From NCBI GenBank assembly GCA_012932295.1, contig JAAONU010000108.1, positions 248,001 through 312,000 of the forward strand: 64,000 nucleotides of DNA, in the 5' to 3' direction. The translations under genes and the position numbers were made by a program. The notes under the pieces are model-generated. The model saw only the letters and a list, made by a program, of their open reading frames with translations. It was not told where the DNA came from and did no database searches. Of this stretch, positions 49,020-61,590 are shown piece after piece (the stretch's first letter is position 1; each line of letters begins with the position of its first letter). This DNA is from Cyclina sinensis. Taxonomy: Eukaryota > Mollusca > Bivalvia > Venerida > Veneridae.

Positions 49020-49690
49020 TAAGCAAAGAAAGGCCAACAGTTCCAAGAGACGCAGTAAATATAAGAAATGCAGCAAACCTAAGAAATTTAGCAAATCTAA
49101 GAAACACAGCATCTATAAAATACAGCAAGTCTCAGAAACGCAGCAAATCTAAAAAAAAAATGCAGCATTTCTAGGATACGCAGCAAATATAAAAAAAATC
49201 AGCAAATCTTAGAAATGCAGAAATTCACAAAAAAGCAGAAAGTCTAAGAAACACAGTAAATATAATAAACGCAGCAAGTCTGAGAAATGCAGCATGTCAA
49301 AGAAACACAGTAAATATAATAAACGCAGCAAGTCTGAGAAATGCAGCATGTCTAAGAAACACAGTAAATATAATAAACGCAGCAAGTCTGAGAAATGCAG
49401 CATGTCAAAGAAGCACAGTAAATATAATAAACGCAGCAAGTCTGAGAAATGCAGCATGTCAAAGAAACACAGGAAATCTAAGAAATGCAGCATATCTATG
49501 AAACGCAGCAAGTCTAAGAAACGCAGCAAATCTAAGAAATGCAGCAAATCTATGAAACTGAGCAAGTCTAAGAAACGCAGAAAGTCTAAGAAAGGCAGTG
49601 AGTTCAGGACGCACATCAAGTCAAACAAGCTCAGCAAGGCCTGAACGCTAAGCAGGTCTAAGAAATTGGACGTCTTAGAAACGCAGTAAG
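49020..49690 (-). repeat. 18-bp satellite array, locus 2, inverted, with a 54-bp higher-order unit
   Basis: Units GCAGCAAGTCTAAGAAAC are the reverse complement of the units at 14.1 and 60 kb. At 49239-49470 a 54-bp unit (three monomers) repeats: CATGTCAAAG or CATGTCTAAG at 49293, 49347, 49401 and 49455. A frame at 49294-49644 reads as KKxSKS six-residue repeats. Confidence 0.92.
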
Positions 49691-50499
49691 TGATTTAAAT
49701 GTAAGGCATTTTCTTTCTTCACAAAGATACAGGAACTTGTTGGTCCCGTTTGTTAGCGAGATGTGAATTCTAGTTGAAACGCTCATACAAACTGATTTTT
49801 TATTTTCATATTTTCCTTAAGCAAATTACATGTTGCTTGATCTCGGTGTTTGATAAAAAACGTGATTTGCACTGCACTTTGAAAGTTTGCCATGAATTTT
49901 ACAATTTGTGACTTTTTTATTAGTTCTGCGTGCACTGATGTATATATAACAGTAGTCTAATGAAAACTGTCTCAAAAAAGGAGTTTAAGGTTAAGCTAGA
50001 TAACTAAACCTGCCAAAATATGCGGATGGATAATGACTTGAATGAACAACTAATGATAAGGTCTTATTGTATAAAGATCTCACGAGGGTTAAAACAGCTG
50101 ATTGTCATTTTTATAGAAAATTTCTAAGCTCAGTTTCGTTTCCTGATTCTTGGAACTAGTTCTTTTATTAAACATGTGCTAGTGTACTTTCGTTTCACGA
50201 GCTACATGCTTCTACGGGCGTAGAAATGTGCGGTATAAGATCGCTAGCTATTTACTAGTCAAAAGGTAAACTTGATAAAATCGTATGATTCTTCAAGCTT
50301 ATATTTTAGCATAATTATCTTCCTTGTGCACACGATTTTATTAAAAACTGTCCTTGAATATTATATATAAAATACGTGCAAAATCTAAAAAGCGCATGGG
50401 TTAGAAACGGCAATAAGTGCCGAATCTTTACTTCGTGATTGTTTACATTACTTCGTGATTTAAAAAAAATATAATAAAAAAATCAAAAAAAAATCTAAT

Positions 50500-52050
50500 G
50501 ATTGTCTTCATACTTGGACACAACAACCCTTTGAACAAGGCCGTCAATGTGACCAGACTGAACTTGACCTTGACTTATAAATGGTATTCACCTTTAAAAT
50601 CAAATTATTGAATTTTACTAAAATTGGCCAGAACTTTGTTATAAATAGTTGGATTTTACTCATACTTGAACAAAACAAAACATGTGACAAAACTATCATG
50701 ATGAATTCAATCTTTCAAACTGCTTTCATCTATAAGGTAAAGGAATCGAATGTTGCTTAAATTGTCATAAGTTTTTTTATATTATTTACGGATTCTATCC
50801 ATACTTGGACAAAACAACATTTATAACACAACTGAAACGTTGAATTGTTCAGGTATGACCTTGACCTTTAAATGACATTGACAGTTAAAGTCAAGTTATT
50901 GAATTTGCTTCAACTGGCATACCTTTGTCATTTATTTACGGATTTGATTCATACTTAGACAAAACAACACAATTGACAAAACTGACATGTTTAAGTTTAG
51001 TTTAAACTTTATTTGTTTTAGTTCTATTGTGAAGAAAGCTTGCAGCTTACTTGAAACATTCTCGAGTCCGCTTCAAGAACCAACCAGTACTGGTGCCATA
51101 TGAGGAAACATGGTAGGGGCACTGGTAGGGCTCGTACCCACAATCCCTGGATTGAGAGACATACATCTTAACCACTAGGCCACCGCTCCCATCATTTCTC
51201 CTTATTCTAGTATGACCTTGACCTTTATGTGACACTGACCTTCAAGGTCAAGTTATTGAATTCTGCTTAAATTGCCATAACCTTGATATTAATCAACTGA
51301 ATTGATTCGTACTGGGAAAAAAACAACACTGATAACAAAACAGACACGACGAATAATTCAAATATGACCTAGACCTACAAACGACCTTGATGGAGATATA
51401 ATTGGCTGTATCTTTGCAATAAATGGATGTATTTTGTTTAAACTTGGACATAGCTACCTTTTGGATAATACATTCAAAAGGGTTAAATGAAACTTGGCCT
51501 TGACCAATATTTGTTTTTGACCTTCAAGGCTAAATTATTGAAAACTGCTACAATTGGCCACAACACTTATGACGAAACCGACACGTTGAATTATTACAGT
51601 TAACCTTGACCTTTATTTGGTCTTAACCTTCAAGGTCAAATTATATTGCAAAAATTTATCATAGCACATATGAATGCAAATTGACATGTTGAATGATTGA
51701 AGTAAGACCTTGACATTGAAACGACCTTGACCGTCAAGAGCAAGTTATTGAATTTTGCTTTTAATTGCCATAACTTTTTTATTAATGGACGGATTTAAAT
51801 CATTCTGAGAAAAAAACAACACTTAGAACAAAACCAACTTGTTGAAATATTCAAGTATGAACTTGTCCTTAAAATGACCTTGACAGTGCTAAAGTTAAGT
51901 AGATCTTTGTTATTAAGGGTGTACTGTTTCATACTTGGTATTAAGTGCCCTTTGGACAATACCTTCAAGAAGATTAAAGTGAACTTCACCTTGATCTTAA
52001 TTTTGTTTTAACCTCAGGGTCAAATTATTGAACTTTGCTTAAATTATATA
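50500..52050. repeat. Degenerate tandem repeat, about 150-bp unit (TGACCTTGACCTT type)
   Basis: Units hold 'ttgaattattcaagtatgac', GACCTTGACCTT, AAGGTCAAGTTATTGAATTT and 'catacttggacaaaacaaca'. Spacing of the GACC blocks at 51214 and 51366 is 152 bp; earlier spacing fits after removing the SINE. Confidence 0.75.
50998..51202 (-). mobile_element. tRNA-derived SINE (family 2) inserted in a tandem repeat
   Basis: On the minus strand: GCGGTGGCCTAGTGGTTAAG (A box), GTGGGTACGAGCCC (B box), body, and an AATAAAGTTTAAACT tail. It splits one unit of the 50.5-52.0-kb tandem repeat. Confidence 0.75.
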
Positions 52051-52369
52051 AAATGCGCTTCCTCCAATATGTATGCCTTTTGAAATAGGAAAAGTAGAGC
52101 ATTGTTTACGCTTGCAGTGGCTTTTGTTCAGATACTTAATAAAACAAATTATATGAAAGCAAACAAACACACAGACAAACAAACAAACTTGGCTGACACA
52201 TCCATATCATGTGGACAACATTCATGCTTTATAATTTTAAAATCACTTGACGCATGATTCAGATACAGAGAGGACACCAAAAGGGGAAACATCTGAGTGT
52301 GATCTTGACCTTGGTATACGTAGATGAGGGTTGTATGCAACACGTGGTGTAGATGTGGTAAGCATTCGT

Positions 52370-53175
52370 GCAACCTTAATGTCTAAGGTGACTCCAGTAT
52401 ATTCTTCTATTTTTTAAACATTTCTGCCAAGTAATTCTGACATTCGTCAATAAATTGCATAACGAGTAATGGATATGCCCCAACCAACAGACCCTATCTT
52501 TGGGAGGTACGTACTTGGGTTTTCTACCAAGTATTTGTTTAATCCCCCGATAAATGACAGTGTTATAAAACGGAAAAGAAAACAAGTCCAACTTTTTAAC
52601 CTTTCTTCAAAGTGCGACTTTGAGCTTGGAGGTACGGATCTGAATCTTGCGCATTGCACATCATTTCGTGTTGGTGAATATTTCTGCAAAGTATGTCTGA
52701 AACCTATCCATGAATGACGGTTATCGAACGGACACGAATAACAGAGCCAACTTTTTAAATTTGACCTTTTGTGTGACCTTTCCCTTGGAGCTACAAACCT
52801 GGGTCTTGCACGTGTCACATCGTCTTATGCTGGTGAATATTTCTGTCAAGTGTTTCCTAAATCCATTCATAAATGAGAGTCTTATGGAACGGACACGAAA
52901 AAAAGACAACGAAACGAAAAACAGACCCCGACTTTTCAACTTTGACCTCTAAGTCTGACCTTGACATTGGAAGTATGGACCTCGGTCATACGCATGGCAC
53001 ATTGTCTAACGTTGGTGAAAATCTCTGCTAATCAATTCTGCAATGCATTCATAAATGATAGAATTACGGAACGGACTTGAAAAACCTAGGTTTTCTTCCA
53101 AGTATTTTCGGAATCCAGCCATAAATTACAGAGAAATAGAAGATATGTTTTTGAACAGAGGCACGCACGTACGTC
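52370..53175. repeat. Degenerate tandem repeat, about 160-180-bp unit
   Basis: 'GGTGAATATTTCTGCAAAGT' type segments at 52676, 52835 and 53017, each followed by 'ccattcataaatgaga' and 'GGAACGGACACGAAAA'. Overlapping frames at 52447-52952 are repeat products. Confidence 0.75.
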
Positions 53176-53639
53176 CTTTATACCCCCCTCCCCCGGCAAT
53201 TTGTAGTAGCTTTAAGATAAAAATTAGTTAATCGTACGACCAGAACAAATAAGTAGATTTCCGACAAACATGATGATACGGCTTCAATATAACAACAGAA
53301 CAACAATCTTTATCAGTGAGGGAAACTGACAAAATATTCCTGATTTTGTTTCTGCGCTTACATTTGATCACATGCTACCGTTGTATGACACTGGCACGAT
53401 AAGGGAAGCAAACTGCATTTTTTTCTAATGTTTCCTTTATTTGCTTGTGAAGACAGCTTAAAGCTAAAAAGCCGAAACCAGACACTAAAAGTCAGAATTT
53501 TATTTATTTTCTCGTGACATGCTTGATGGCAGATAATGATTTGCTTCCAAAAGTTGTCATTCGTGAGTGAATGTGTATTGCAGCAAAACGGCACAAAATA
53601 TGTGGAAATAACATACAGGCAATTCCTAAAAATATTACA

Positions 53640-54795
53640 ATAATGAGCTGCTTAATGATGTTAAGTCATTCACTTATCTTGGTGTAACATTATCGTCTTC
53701 TGGGAACTTTTGTCAAGCCCAAAAGGCATTGTTCAATCAAGCACTTGAAACATTGTATTCTATAAATTCTTTATTTGATTCTATTGCTCTTAGTGTTGCA
53801 GAAAAGACTAAAATATTTGATAGTATGGTTTTACCTACTCTTACATATAGCTCTGAAGTGTGGGTCTTTCATAAGGCACCTGACATCGAAAAAGTTAATT
53901 TGAAATTTTTAAAACAAGTTCTTGGTGTACGCCAGCAGACGACAACATCAGCAGTTCTACGTGAATTTGGACGATTTCCTTTATCAGTTCTGCGAAAAGT
54001 CAGAATTATCAAGTACTTCTACAGAATTATGAAATCCCCAAGCTCTCTTCTATACAGATTGGTGATTTTGAAAGATATTAATGGTTACCGTAATTTATTT
54101 AAAAGTTAGTCACAAAATGTAAAAGATATGTTGTCAGATTTAGGTCTTTCATATTTATGAAATAATGATAATATCACAGATGTGCATGTACTAAATACTA
54201 TCCAAAGAATATATGATCAGGAACTGTAGCAATGGTGTGTTGAATTTAGTACTTTTTTCTAAATTAGTAAGTAACAATTTGTTTAAAAATGAATTTAAGC
54301 AAAAGAAAAAATTAAGTTGTGTTAACAAAATGAAACATCGTAAAATGATATCAAGAGTTTGATGCTCTTCACATAAACTAGCTACAGAAGAGGGTAAATA
54401 TAGGAGTATTGAAAGAAACCAACGTTTATGTTCCAAATGCAATATGAAACAAATTGAGTATCATTTTTATTGGTGTGTCCATATTATAATGACTTGAGGA
54501 AAACATGTTTTCCGATATATTATTGCTCATGGTCTTATATAAATAAATCTATATCAATAATGAAATGTACAAAAAGAAATATAATGATTAATTTAGCAAA
54601 ATTTGTATTTTGAGCGATGCAACTTAGAATCTAGTTAATAACTTGTGTTTGAAATACAGTATACACTGAGAAACATGTATAGTATTCCGCATTTATCATA
54701 CGTTTCTACGCTGTGTATTGTACCGCCAAAATGTTACTTGGCGATGAACATGTATACATGTTTGCCAAAAAAAATATTTGACTTGACTTGACTCT
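53640..54795 (+). mobile_element. 3' end of a non-LTR retrotransposon (LINE), decayed
   Basis: A frame at 53729-54109 carries MVLPTLTYSSEVWVFHKAPD, a pattern typical of the end of LINE reverse transcriptases ('P.L.Y..E.W'), followed by LKFLKQVLGV. Just upstream AATGATGTTAAGTCATTCAC then TATCTTGGTGTAAC fits the 'K.F.YLG' motif. Beyond 54109 the frame is broken by several stops and shifts up to about 54625. It ends with a TTGACTTGACTTGACT short-repeat tail at about 54780-54795. The 5' part is missing. Confidence 0.8.
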
Positions 54796-54845
54796 TAACA
54801 AACTGCCAAAGGAATAATTTACTCGGTATACCTGTATACAATTTG

Positions 54846-54905
54846 TCAAAGAAAGAAAGAACGAAAGAAAGAAAGAAAGAAAGAAAAAAAGAAAGAAAAA
54901 AGGAA
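54846..54905 (+). repeat. (AAAG)n purine tract
   Basis: GAAAGAAAGAAAG run just downstream of the LINE tail. The KERKKERKK start of the 54843-55274 frame comes from it. Confidence 0.9.
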
Positions 54906-54909
54906 GAAG

Positions 54910-57439
54910 GAAAATTAGAATACAATTTCATACTTCTTGTAAAACAAGCAAAAATTGTTATTATAAAACTACTGATGATACGCTGTTGGATAAAACATGC
55001 CTTGATAGTTGTATGCGAAAGCAGACGATATTGTACTTATGTCTACTTAAACAGTGTCTTTGATGTCTACCACGACATTTTTGAATGCTCAGACATTCCC
55101 AATGATAATTCTGCTTTGAAAAAGTGCTACTATAATAATGCACGATTAGACAACTCGTTCGAACAAGTTCCTTCCTCACTGCTGTTAAATAGTAAACTGA
55201 TATATTTATGCTGCAAAAAACCCAACTTGTGTTTGTACTTTATACTGGTAAGAAAGAAATCTAAAGATAAGTAGTGATTTTGTCTTAACTATATATTATA
55301 AATAGCATTTTAAATTATATATTATAAATAATTTTATGTATTAATAATCTGCGACATTGCCAACATTACTGTCAATACATTTTACTTTTTTGGTTTCCTT
55401 TTTATAGGAGTGAAAAGAAACAAGATAATTTTTATATAATCTAATTTCACTGTCTATCGAAAACTGCTCGCGCACTCTGTTGAAATACACATATATATAT
55501 TTCTGTCTAATGAGAAAACCAGATCGACATGCACGCACATAAAAATAAAATAAATAAATTATATTCTTTGAATACTGCTATTTTTGTCATTTTGACTCGA
55601 TAAGACACTCATTCTGTTCTTAAATTAACTCTGCATTTAAATGACATTCTCTGATTTACGCGAGTTTTTAAAATATCTTAATGCAAGCTCGAACAATATT
55701 TTGCAAGAATTTTTGAATTCTCAAAACAACTGTAGATCTGATTTCAGTCATAAGAAATGATATTCTAACGTCATAGATCAGCTGGTTAAATGGTATAAAA
55801 CAAAAACACAAATACATATACTGAGTAAAAAAGAACATATAAAGAGATAATGAATATGCAATAATGGAATTTACTTAGCAATAAGACCAACTTTTTGTCG
55901 ATGAAATCAATCATTTTGTATGTGTTATTAAAACATTACCATTTTGTTTTCTTTTTCAACAATTTGTTCTAGTAGTGTAGTGTTTTTTTTCCAGGCGAGG
56001 CGGAAAAACTTAAAGTGCAACACAATTGATTACAATATGCAACTTCATTGCCTTTTAAGTTGTTTTAAGTTTTCGTTTTTTACACCATATCAAGCAAATG
56101 AAATGCAAAAACAAAATGTTAATAATATTTTACGAGTTTTTCATGATTCTTGTCAAAAGGACGAAAGTTGAATGGAATATTTCTAGAAAAGAATAATGGA
56201 TAAAATGCAGAAAATGATAATGTGTTTTCAGAATTCATGTCCATTGTATATTGACTTTTGCACGTATTTTTTCGGGCAATTTAAATATGCTTATACATAA
56301 AGATATGTCTCTCAGTAAAGTTGTGAATTATGTGTGGACTTATACATTGTTCAACTTTGTGACAAAAAAGGTGACTTCGGTACCGTTCAAATAAAGAAGA
56401 AAAGCAATCATACATATCATACGGTTAAACCATGTATATAATACGTAATAAAAATCAAACATACGGTGTTATCCGGAACTAGAATTTAATCAATGATCAA
56501 CTGACGAGATGTAAGTATATTTAGAACTTTGTTTATTATTTTATGGACATCGGGTCCTCTTATGAAGCCTACCGCTTTCAAATTGACAAAACAGTCTAAA
56601 TAAATGTTAAGTTCGGCTTTTGTTTACAATTTATTTCTCACTGTAAAACATTGTGTCTAAAAACGAGGAATATTTGTTACAATAAAATAAGGTAAACAGG
56701 CCATATGTATTTTTTTAGAAAACTCAGTCATAAATAAGACTGAATCGACTACAATTTAAATAATAATGTATTAAATACAATAACAATCAACTTTTATTTT
56801 ATTCACTCCTTCATGAAAATACACATATACTTCAATTTCATATTACATCGTATCTTGACAGTGAGAGAGAAAAAAAAATAAAAAAAACATAACTCTTTTA
56901 GGAAGTTAGTTATTGATAGTGAAAAACAATATTCATACAATATAAAAATCACATAACTCTCTATACTGAAACCAGAAAAGACAAACAAGTCAGAATAAAC
57001 GAGTATCATCTGAATTTTGCATTATGATTTTTTTAAACTATTACACCACACTGTTTTGTATACAAACACATATAATTGTAAACTGTAGTTCCAATATAAG
57101 AATATGAACATTGATATGCGAAGTTTGAATTATTGCTTTTGTTTGATCTGTATAAAATATTCTTCTCAATCAACAAATTAATCACTGATATTTAGCACTC
57201 AACCATAGAAACATGGCAAATCACATTTCATGTGGATAAAAAAAATGGCTCAATTGTTTATATCAGGCGTGTTTTAAATTGGCAATTTGTATCTTTTTAT
57301 AAGATTCATGATATATGAACTCTTGCAAAGTAAAAATCAGAGAATATAAAAAGGCTTACAAGTTAGAGCCAATAATTTTGCACATTAAGGACTAATCAAG
57401 GCACTTAAAGTACTAACAACGCGCTAAGCTATAGCGAAA
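54910..57439. other. No gene recognised
   Basis: The frame at 54843-55274 has a mixed composition in its second half but no motif and begins in a microsatellite. The remainder is AT-rich. Confidence 0.4.
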
Positions 57440-57665
57440 ACGATAAAGCGATTACAAATTAAAACAAAATGTGTAAAATGCTTGTGTTTGTTGTCCCCGT
57501 GATTACTTTTAATATTGTCAATTTGGTAAGATGTGTAAGTGCAGTATACCTTTAGCCTTCAGAAATTAAAGAACAATGTCCTTTATAACCTCAGCAGCTT
57601 GTGAATAAAGCTACACTTTGAACTCTTCATGTACCGTAAAATTCATTTTTGTACGTTAAAGGCAT
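57440..57665 (+). repeat. Duplicated leader of the 18-bp array, without the array
   Basis: Matches 13860-14075 through GAATAAAGCTACACTTTGAA and CTTCATGTACCGTAAA, but no satellite follows. Confidence 0.8.
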
Positions 57666-57789
57666 ATATATCGCAATAAAATACATATCGTAATAAACAT
57701 CATTATGATATAATTCATGCGTTTTCCAATACATGTATAACTATTTATGCAGGAAGTACAAGAAAAACAGATGATTAAAGGCAACTAAA

Positions 57790-57930
57790 CAGTCCAAGAT
57801 ACTTAGCATGTATGTATTGCATATAGAACATCAGACGTAGCACACGATCAAATTCCCAACAGATATTGAGAAGTATACATGTTTAATTCCTTTTATGCAT
57901 AATGTATTAAATTTCAATATAGCTCCTTAC
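57790..57930 (+). repeat. Duplicated segment (partner 62950-63075)
   Basis: AGAACATCAGACGTAGCACA and CGATCAAATTC match AGAAGATCAGATGTAGCAGA and CGATCAAAATTC in the partner, same order and strand. Confidence 0.75.
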
Positions 57931-59268
57931 AACAATATTTACAACAATATTTACAAAAATAGACTAAGATCGGTTGTATGCATATGTCTTAATTTTGAGG
58001 CGACGTAGTTTCTAGCATGTGCATTGCGATGTTGATTACATCGAAAGCAAAATTGCAGGTGCTCTGTCACTCAATGATTATCTACTTGCAAAATATTTCA
58101 GAAGAAATAGCTGCCGAAATGATTTTAACTTTTGAATTTGCCTAGCAACATTTTGATAAGGAAGTTATTTCCAGACTGAAAATAAAGAATGCCCTACGTG
58201 GTTAATTAGGGAAATGTGTCTTTTTTATGGACTTAAGTCCTTATATGGACTTAAATGGATTTCCGCTACTTCGACATATTTTCTAAGTGCGATTCATTCT
58301 TCTATGGCATTTAAGAAAGAATAATGAAGGAACTAAAATTTTAGAAGTGTCATTAAATGACAGCGAATTGTTAACTATAACCGAACAAGAATGTAGTTGT
58401 CTTTCCCAAGAAGTGCCAACTGCCCTTAGAACTATGTGTTAGAGGGTATTTGTTTCTCAATATGTTTACTTCGGATTTCAAGTGTTTTTGTAATAATAAT
58501 CATTTTAAGAAAAAAAACAAACAATCTTTTTGACCACAGGCATTACACAGTAACATTTTCCTAGATTTCTGTCAAAAGAACGTGTATTTGTTTTGGCTTT
58601 CATGTTTGGTAATATAACCGTTAAAAAGGGTAAAACATTTAAAATTCTTATATACGCAAAACATATTCCTCTTTTGGATATTTTAGGGCGGACTTTGTAT
58701 TTATGACTTAATAAAGCTTATTATTTTCCAAAGCTTAAGAAAAAAAATCATTCAGAGATGAAATATTACATCCGATTTACGTGGTGATAATATGAACAAC
58801 ATTTTTAACACGAATTAGCTGCAAAGACCAAATAGATAAAGAGGGAGTGTCGCTGGCATCATCTCAAAATCAGCAAGTATATTCATATATTGTGAGGAAC
58901 CGTATATGAATATTGTACTAAAATTCATTTTGTCCGAAATAGTCTGTTTCCATGGAAACAGAGTTAAACTAATTTTCTTAAAGACAACATTCTTTACCAG
59001 GAAAATGATGCAAAATTGTCCTTTTTTTACAATCTGGAGGCTGTTGGAGGTTATTTCTATAGAAACGGAAAGAATTTCGATAACTGATATCTGCTTTGAT
59101 TTTAATATGATGTTGTCTACACAGGCATCATACTTTTGTTAAAATCTGTTACTATGCATGCCAAAATTGTTCATTACAGAGAATTCATGTCAAATATTTA
59201 AAACAAACATTTTAATCCACGTAGTCATTTTTCAGAAAGGGATATCTTTAAACAAAATTTAATAACTA
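57931..59268. other. No gene recognised
   Basis: AT-rich with short frames; nothing structured seen before the pogo-like end. Confidence 0.5.
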
Positions 59269-59460
59269 CAGTATAACCTCCACTAACGGTCACCTCCCAC
59301 TGACCGTCACCTCCTTACAACAGCCACTTTGACTTCCCCCCGTTTGTTGTTCTATATATATTAACTATCGCCGGCGGTCACCTCCGAACTCCAGCCAACG
59401 GCCAGTTTTTTTCAGCCAGTCTAATCGCAAAACCTCTCGAACGGCCAATAGCCAGGGCAA
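59269..59460 (+). mobile_element. One end of a pogo/Tigger-like DNA transposon
   Basis: CAGTATAACCTCCACTAACG preceded by TA resembles pogo-type terminal repeats (CAGT...AACCTC, TA target). It is followed by a GC-rich segment with repeated GGTCACCTCC. No matching inverted end was found downstream. Confidence 0.45.
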
Positions 59461-59929
59461 TTTTTTTTTTCGGGATGTTTAATGTTTTTAATTTGACGAA
59501 AAGATTGAAACAAAAATCTGTAAACAAACAACAACACGTCTGTTATTATATTTCGATCATATTTATAGTGTATTTATTGAAGAAATGAGACAGAAATCAT
59601 ACAACTTTTTGCCTGTTTACCCTTTCAAATCAAATAAAAAATACTTCTATCGTACAGACAATATATTGTTGATGGACGGACTCACGCACGCACAGTCGAC
59701 GAACGACGAATATCAGAAGATCACAAAAGCTCACTATGACCATAAAATGATCAGGGAAGCTAAAACACTACTTATCTTATTACAGATAAAAACACACATT
59801 CGCAAAATTGTAATATATAATTGGTATGTACAATGTTCTTTTAATACCAGTAAACAGCTAATTAGTATAAAGTTATCTCTTAAATTTTAATAAACTATTT
59901 CTGTTATATGAAGCGTATTATTTGACGTT

Positions 59930-61590
59930 AAGGTCATATAATATATCAGATTTGACTTTCAGCGCTCACAGAATCTGCTGCACTTTCTGGACCAAAAGGA
60001 GTGCCATACTTGCTGCACTTTCCATGTGTCAAATACGCTTCTTACACTTACTGCACATGTGTCACTTACTGTGCATCTTAGCATTATTTAGCTTCAAAGT
60101 ATTTTTTCGCTTCTAAGATTAACTGCGCCTCCTAGTTTAACGGTGCTTTTGGATTTTCTGCGCTTCCAAGACATGCTGTGTTTCTTTGACTTATTCCGCT
60201 TCTTAGAGTGATTGCGCATCTAAGACTTGATGGGCTTCTAAGATTTACTGCGCTTCTAAGGCTTACTGTGCTTCTAAGTCTTACTGCGATTGTTGGACTT
60301 ACCGCGCTTCTAACACTTACTGCGCTTCTAGGACTTACTACGTTTTAAAGACTTACTGCGATTCTTTGTCTTACCGCGCTTATTTGTCCTACTGATCCTT
60401 TTAGACTCATTCCACTTCCTAAACCTACTGCGCTTCTTTAACATACCACGCTAATAACGCATAGAGTACTTTTTTCACGTACTCCTCTTGTTAGACTTAC
60501 TGCACTTCTTATACTTGATGCGCTTTTGAGACTTACAGCGCTTCTTAGACCTATTCCACTTCTTAGACTTAGATCGCCTTTAAGACTTACTTCGCACCTA
60601 AGAATAATTATAGTTTTAGGACCAACAGTACTTTTAGACTGCTGCTCTTCTGAGTCCTAATCTGCTACTAAGAAGTACCGTGCTTCTTAGACTTTACTCG
60701 TTTATTAGAATAATTTCGCTTCTTAGACGTACTGCGAATCTAGGACCAACTGTGCTTTTTAGACCTTCTTTGATTCTATGACTCACTTCGCTATTAAGCC
60801 TTATTTAAGTACTTTTATTTATTGTAATGCTTTGATTTTTGTACGCTTCTTAGACTTATTGCATTTCTTAGACTTATTTCGCATCTAAGACTTACTGTGC
60901 TATTTAACCTAATGTTGCTTCTTTGATTTATTGTGCTTCTTTGTCTTTCTGTGCTTCTTAGACTAACTGTTTTCCTTATACTTTCTGCACTTCTCAGTCT
61001 TACTGCTCTGTTGATTTTCATTTGGCTTATTTTATTAATTGTACTTCTTAAAATTACTGCGCTTCTTAGTCTTAATCGCCTTTAATGCTTACTGTGCTTC
61101 TTAGACTTTCTGCGCTTCTTAGACTTACTGCGCCTCTTAGACTTTCAGCGTTCCGCTTTTTATACTTACTGTACTTCTTAGACTTTTTGCGCTTCTTATA
61201 CTCACTGTGCTTCTTTGACTGTCTGCGCTTCTTAGACTTATACCGCTTTTTATACTTTCTGTTCTTCTTAGACTTTCTGCACTTCTTAGACTTACTGTGC
61301 TTCTTAGACTTTCTGCGTTTCTTAGACTGTTTGAACTTCTTATGCTTACTGTGCTTCTTAGACTTTCTGCGCTTCTTAGACTTACTGTGCTTCTTAGACT
61401 TATCGCGCTTCTTAGACTTACTGCGCTTCTTAGACTTAGTGCGTTTCTTAGACTTACTGCGCTTCTTAGGCTTAGTGCGTTTCTTAGACTTATTCCCTTT
61501 GCTTATACTTACTCTGCTGCTTTGAGTTAATGTGATTTTTTACTTACTGCGCTTCTTAGACTTTCTGCCCACCTTAGACTTTCTGCTAGT
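59930..61590 (+). repeat. 18-bp satellite array, locus 3
   Basis: CTTCTTAGACTTACTGCG units; most regular at 61280-61500, where several units are identical. The first 60 bp (GACGTTAAGGTCATA, then ATCAGATTTGACTT) match the border of locus 1 at 14064-14100, so the loci are copies of one array. Confidence 0.92.

Noticed and set aside
52447..52952. Overlapping frames of 71-123 residues on both strands
   Set aside because: All sit within the 160-180-bp degenerate tandem repeat.
54843..55274. 143-residue frame starting KERTKERKKERKK
   Set aside because: Its start is an (AAAG)n microsatellite; the remainder shows no motif and other frames are open too.
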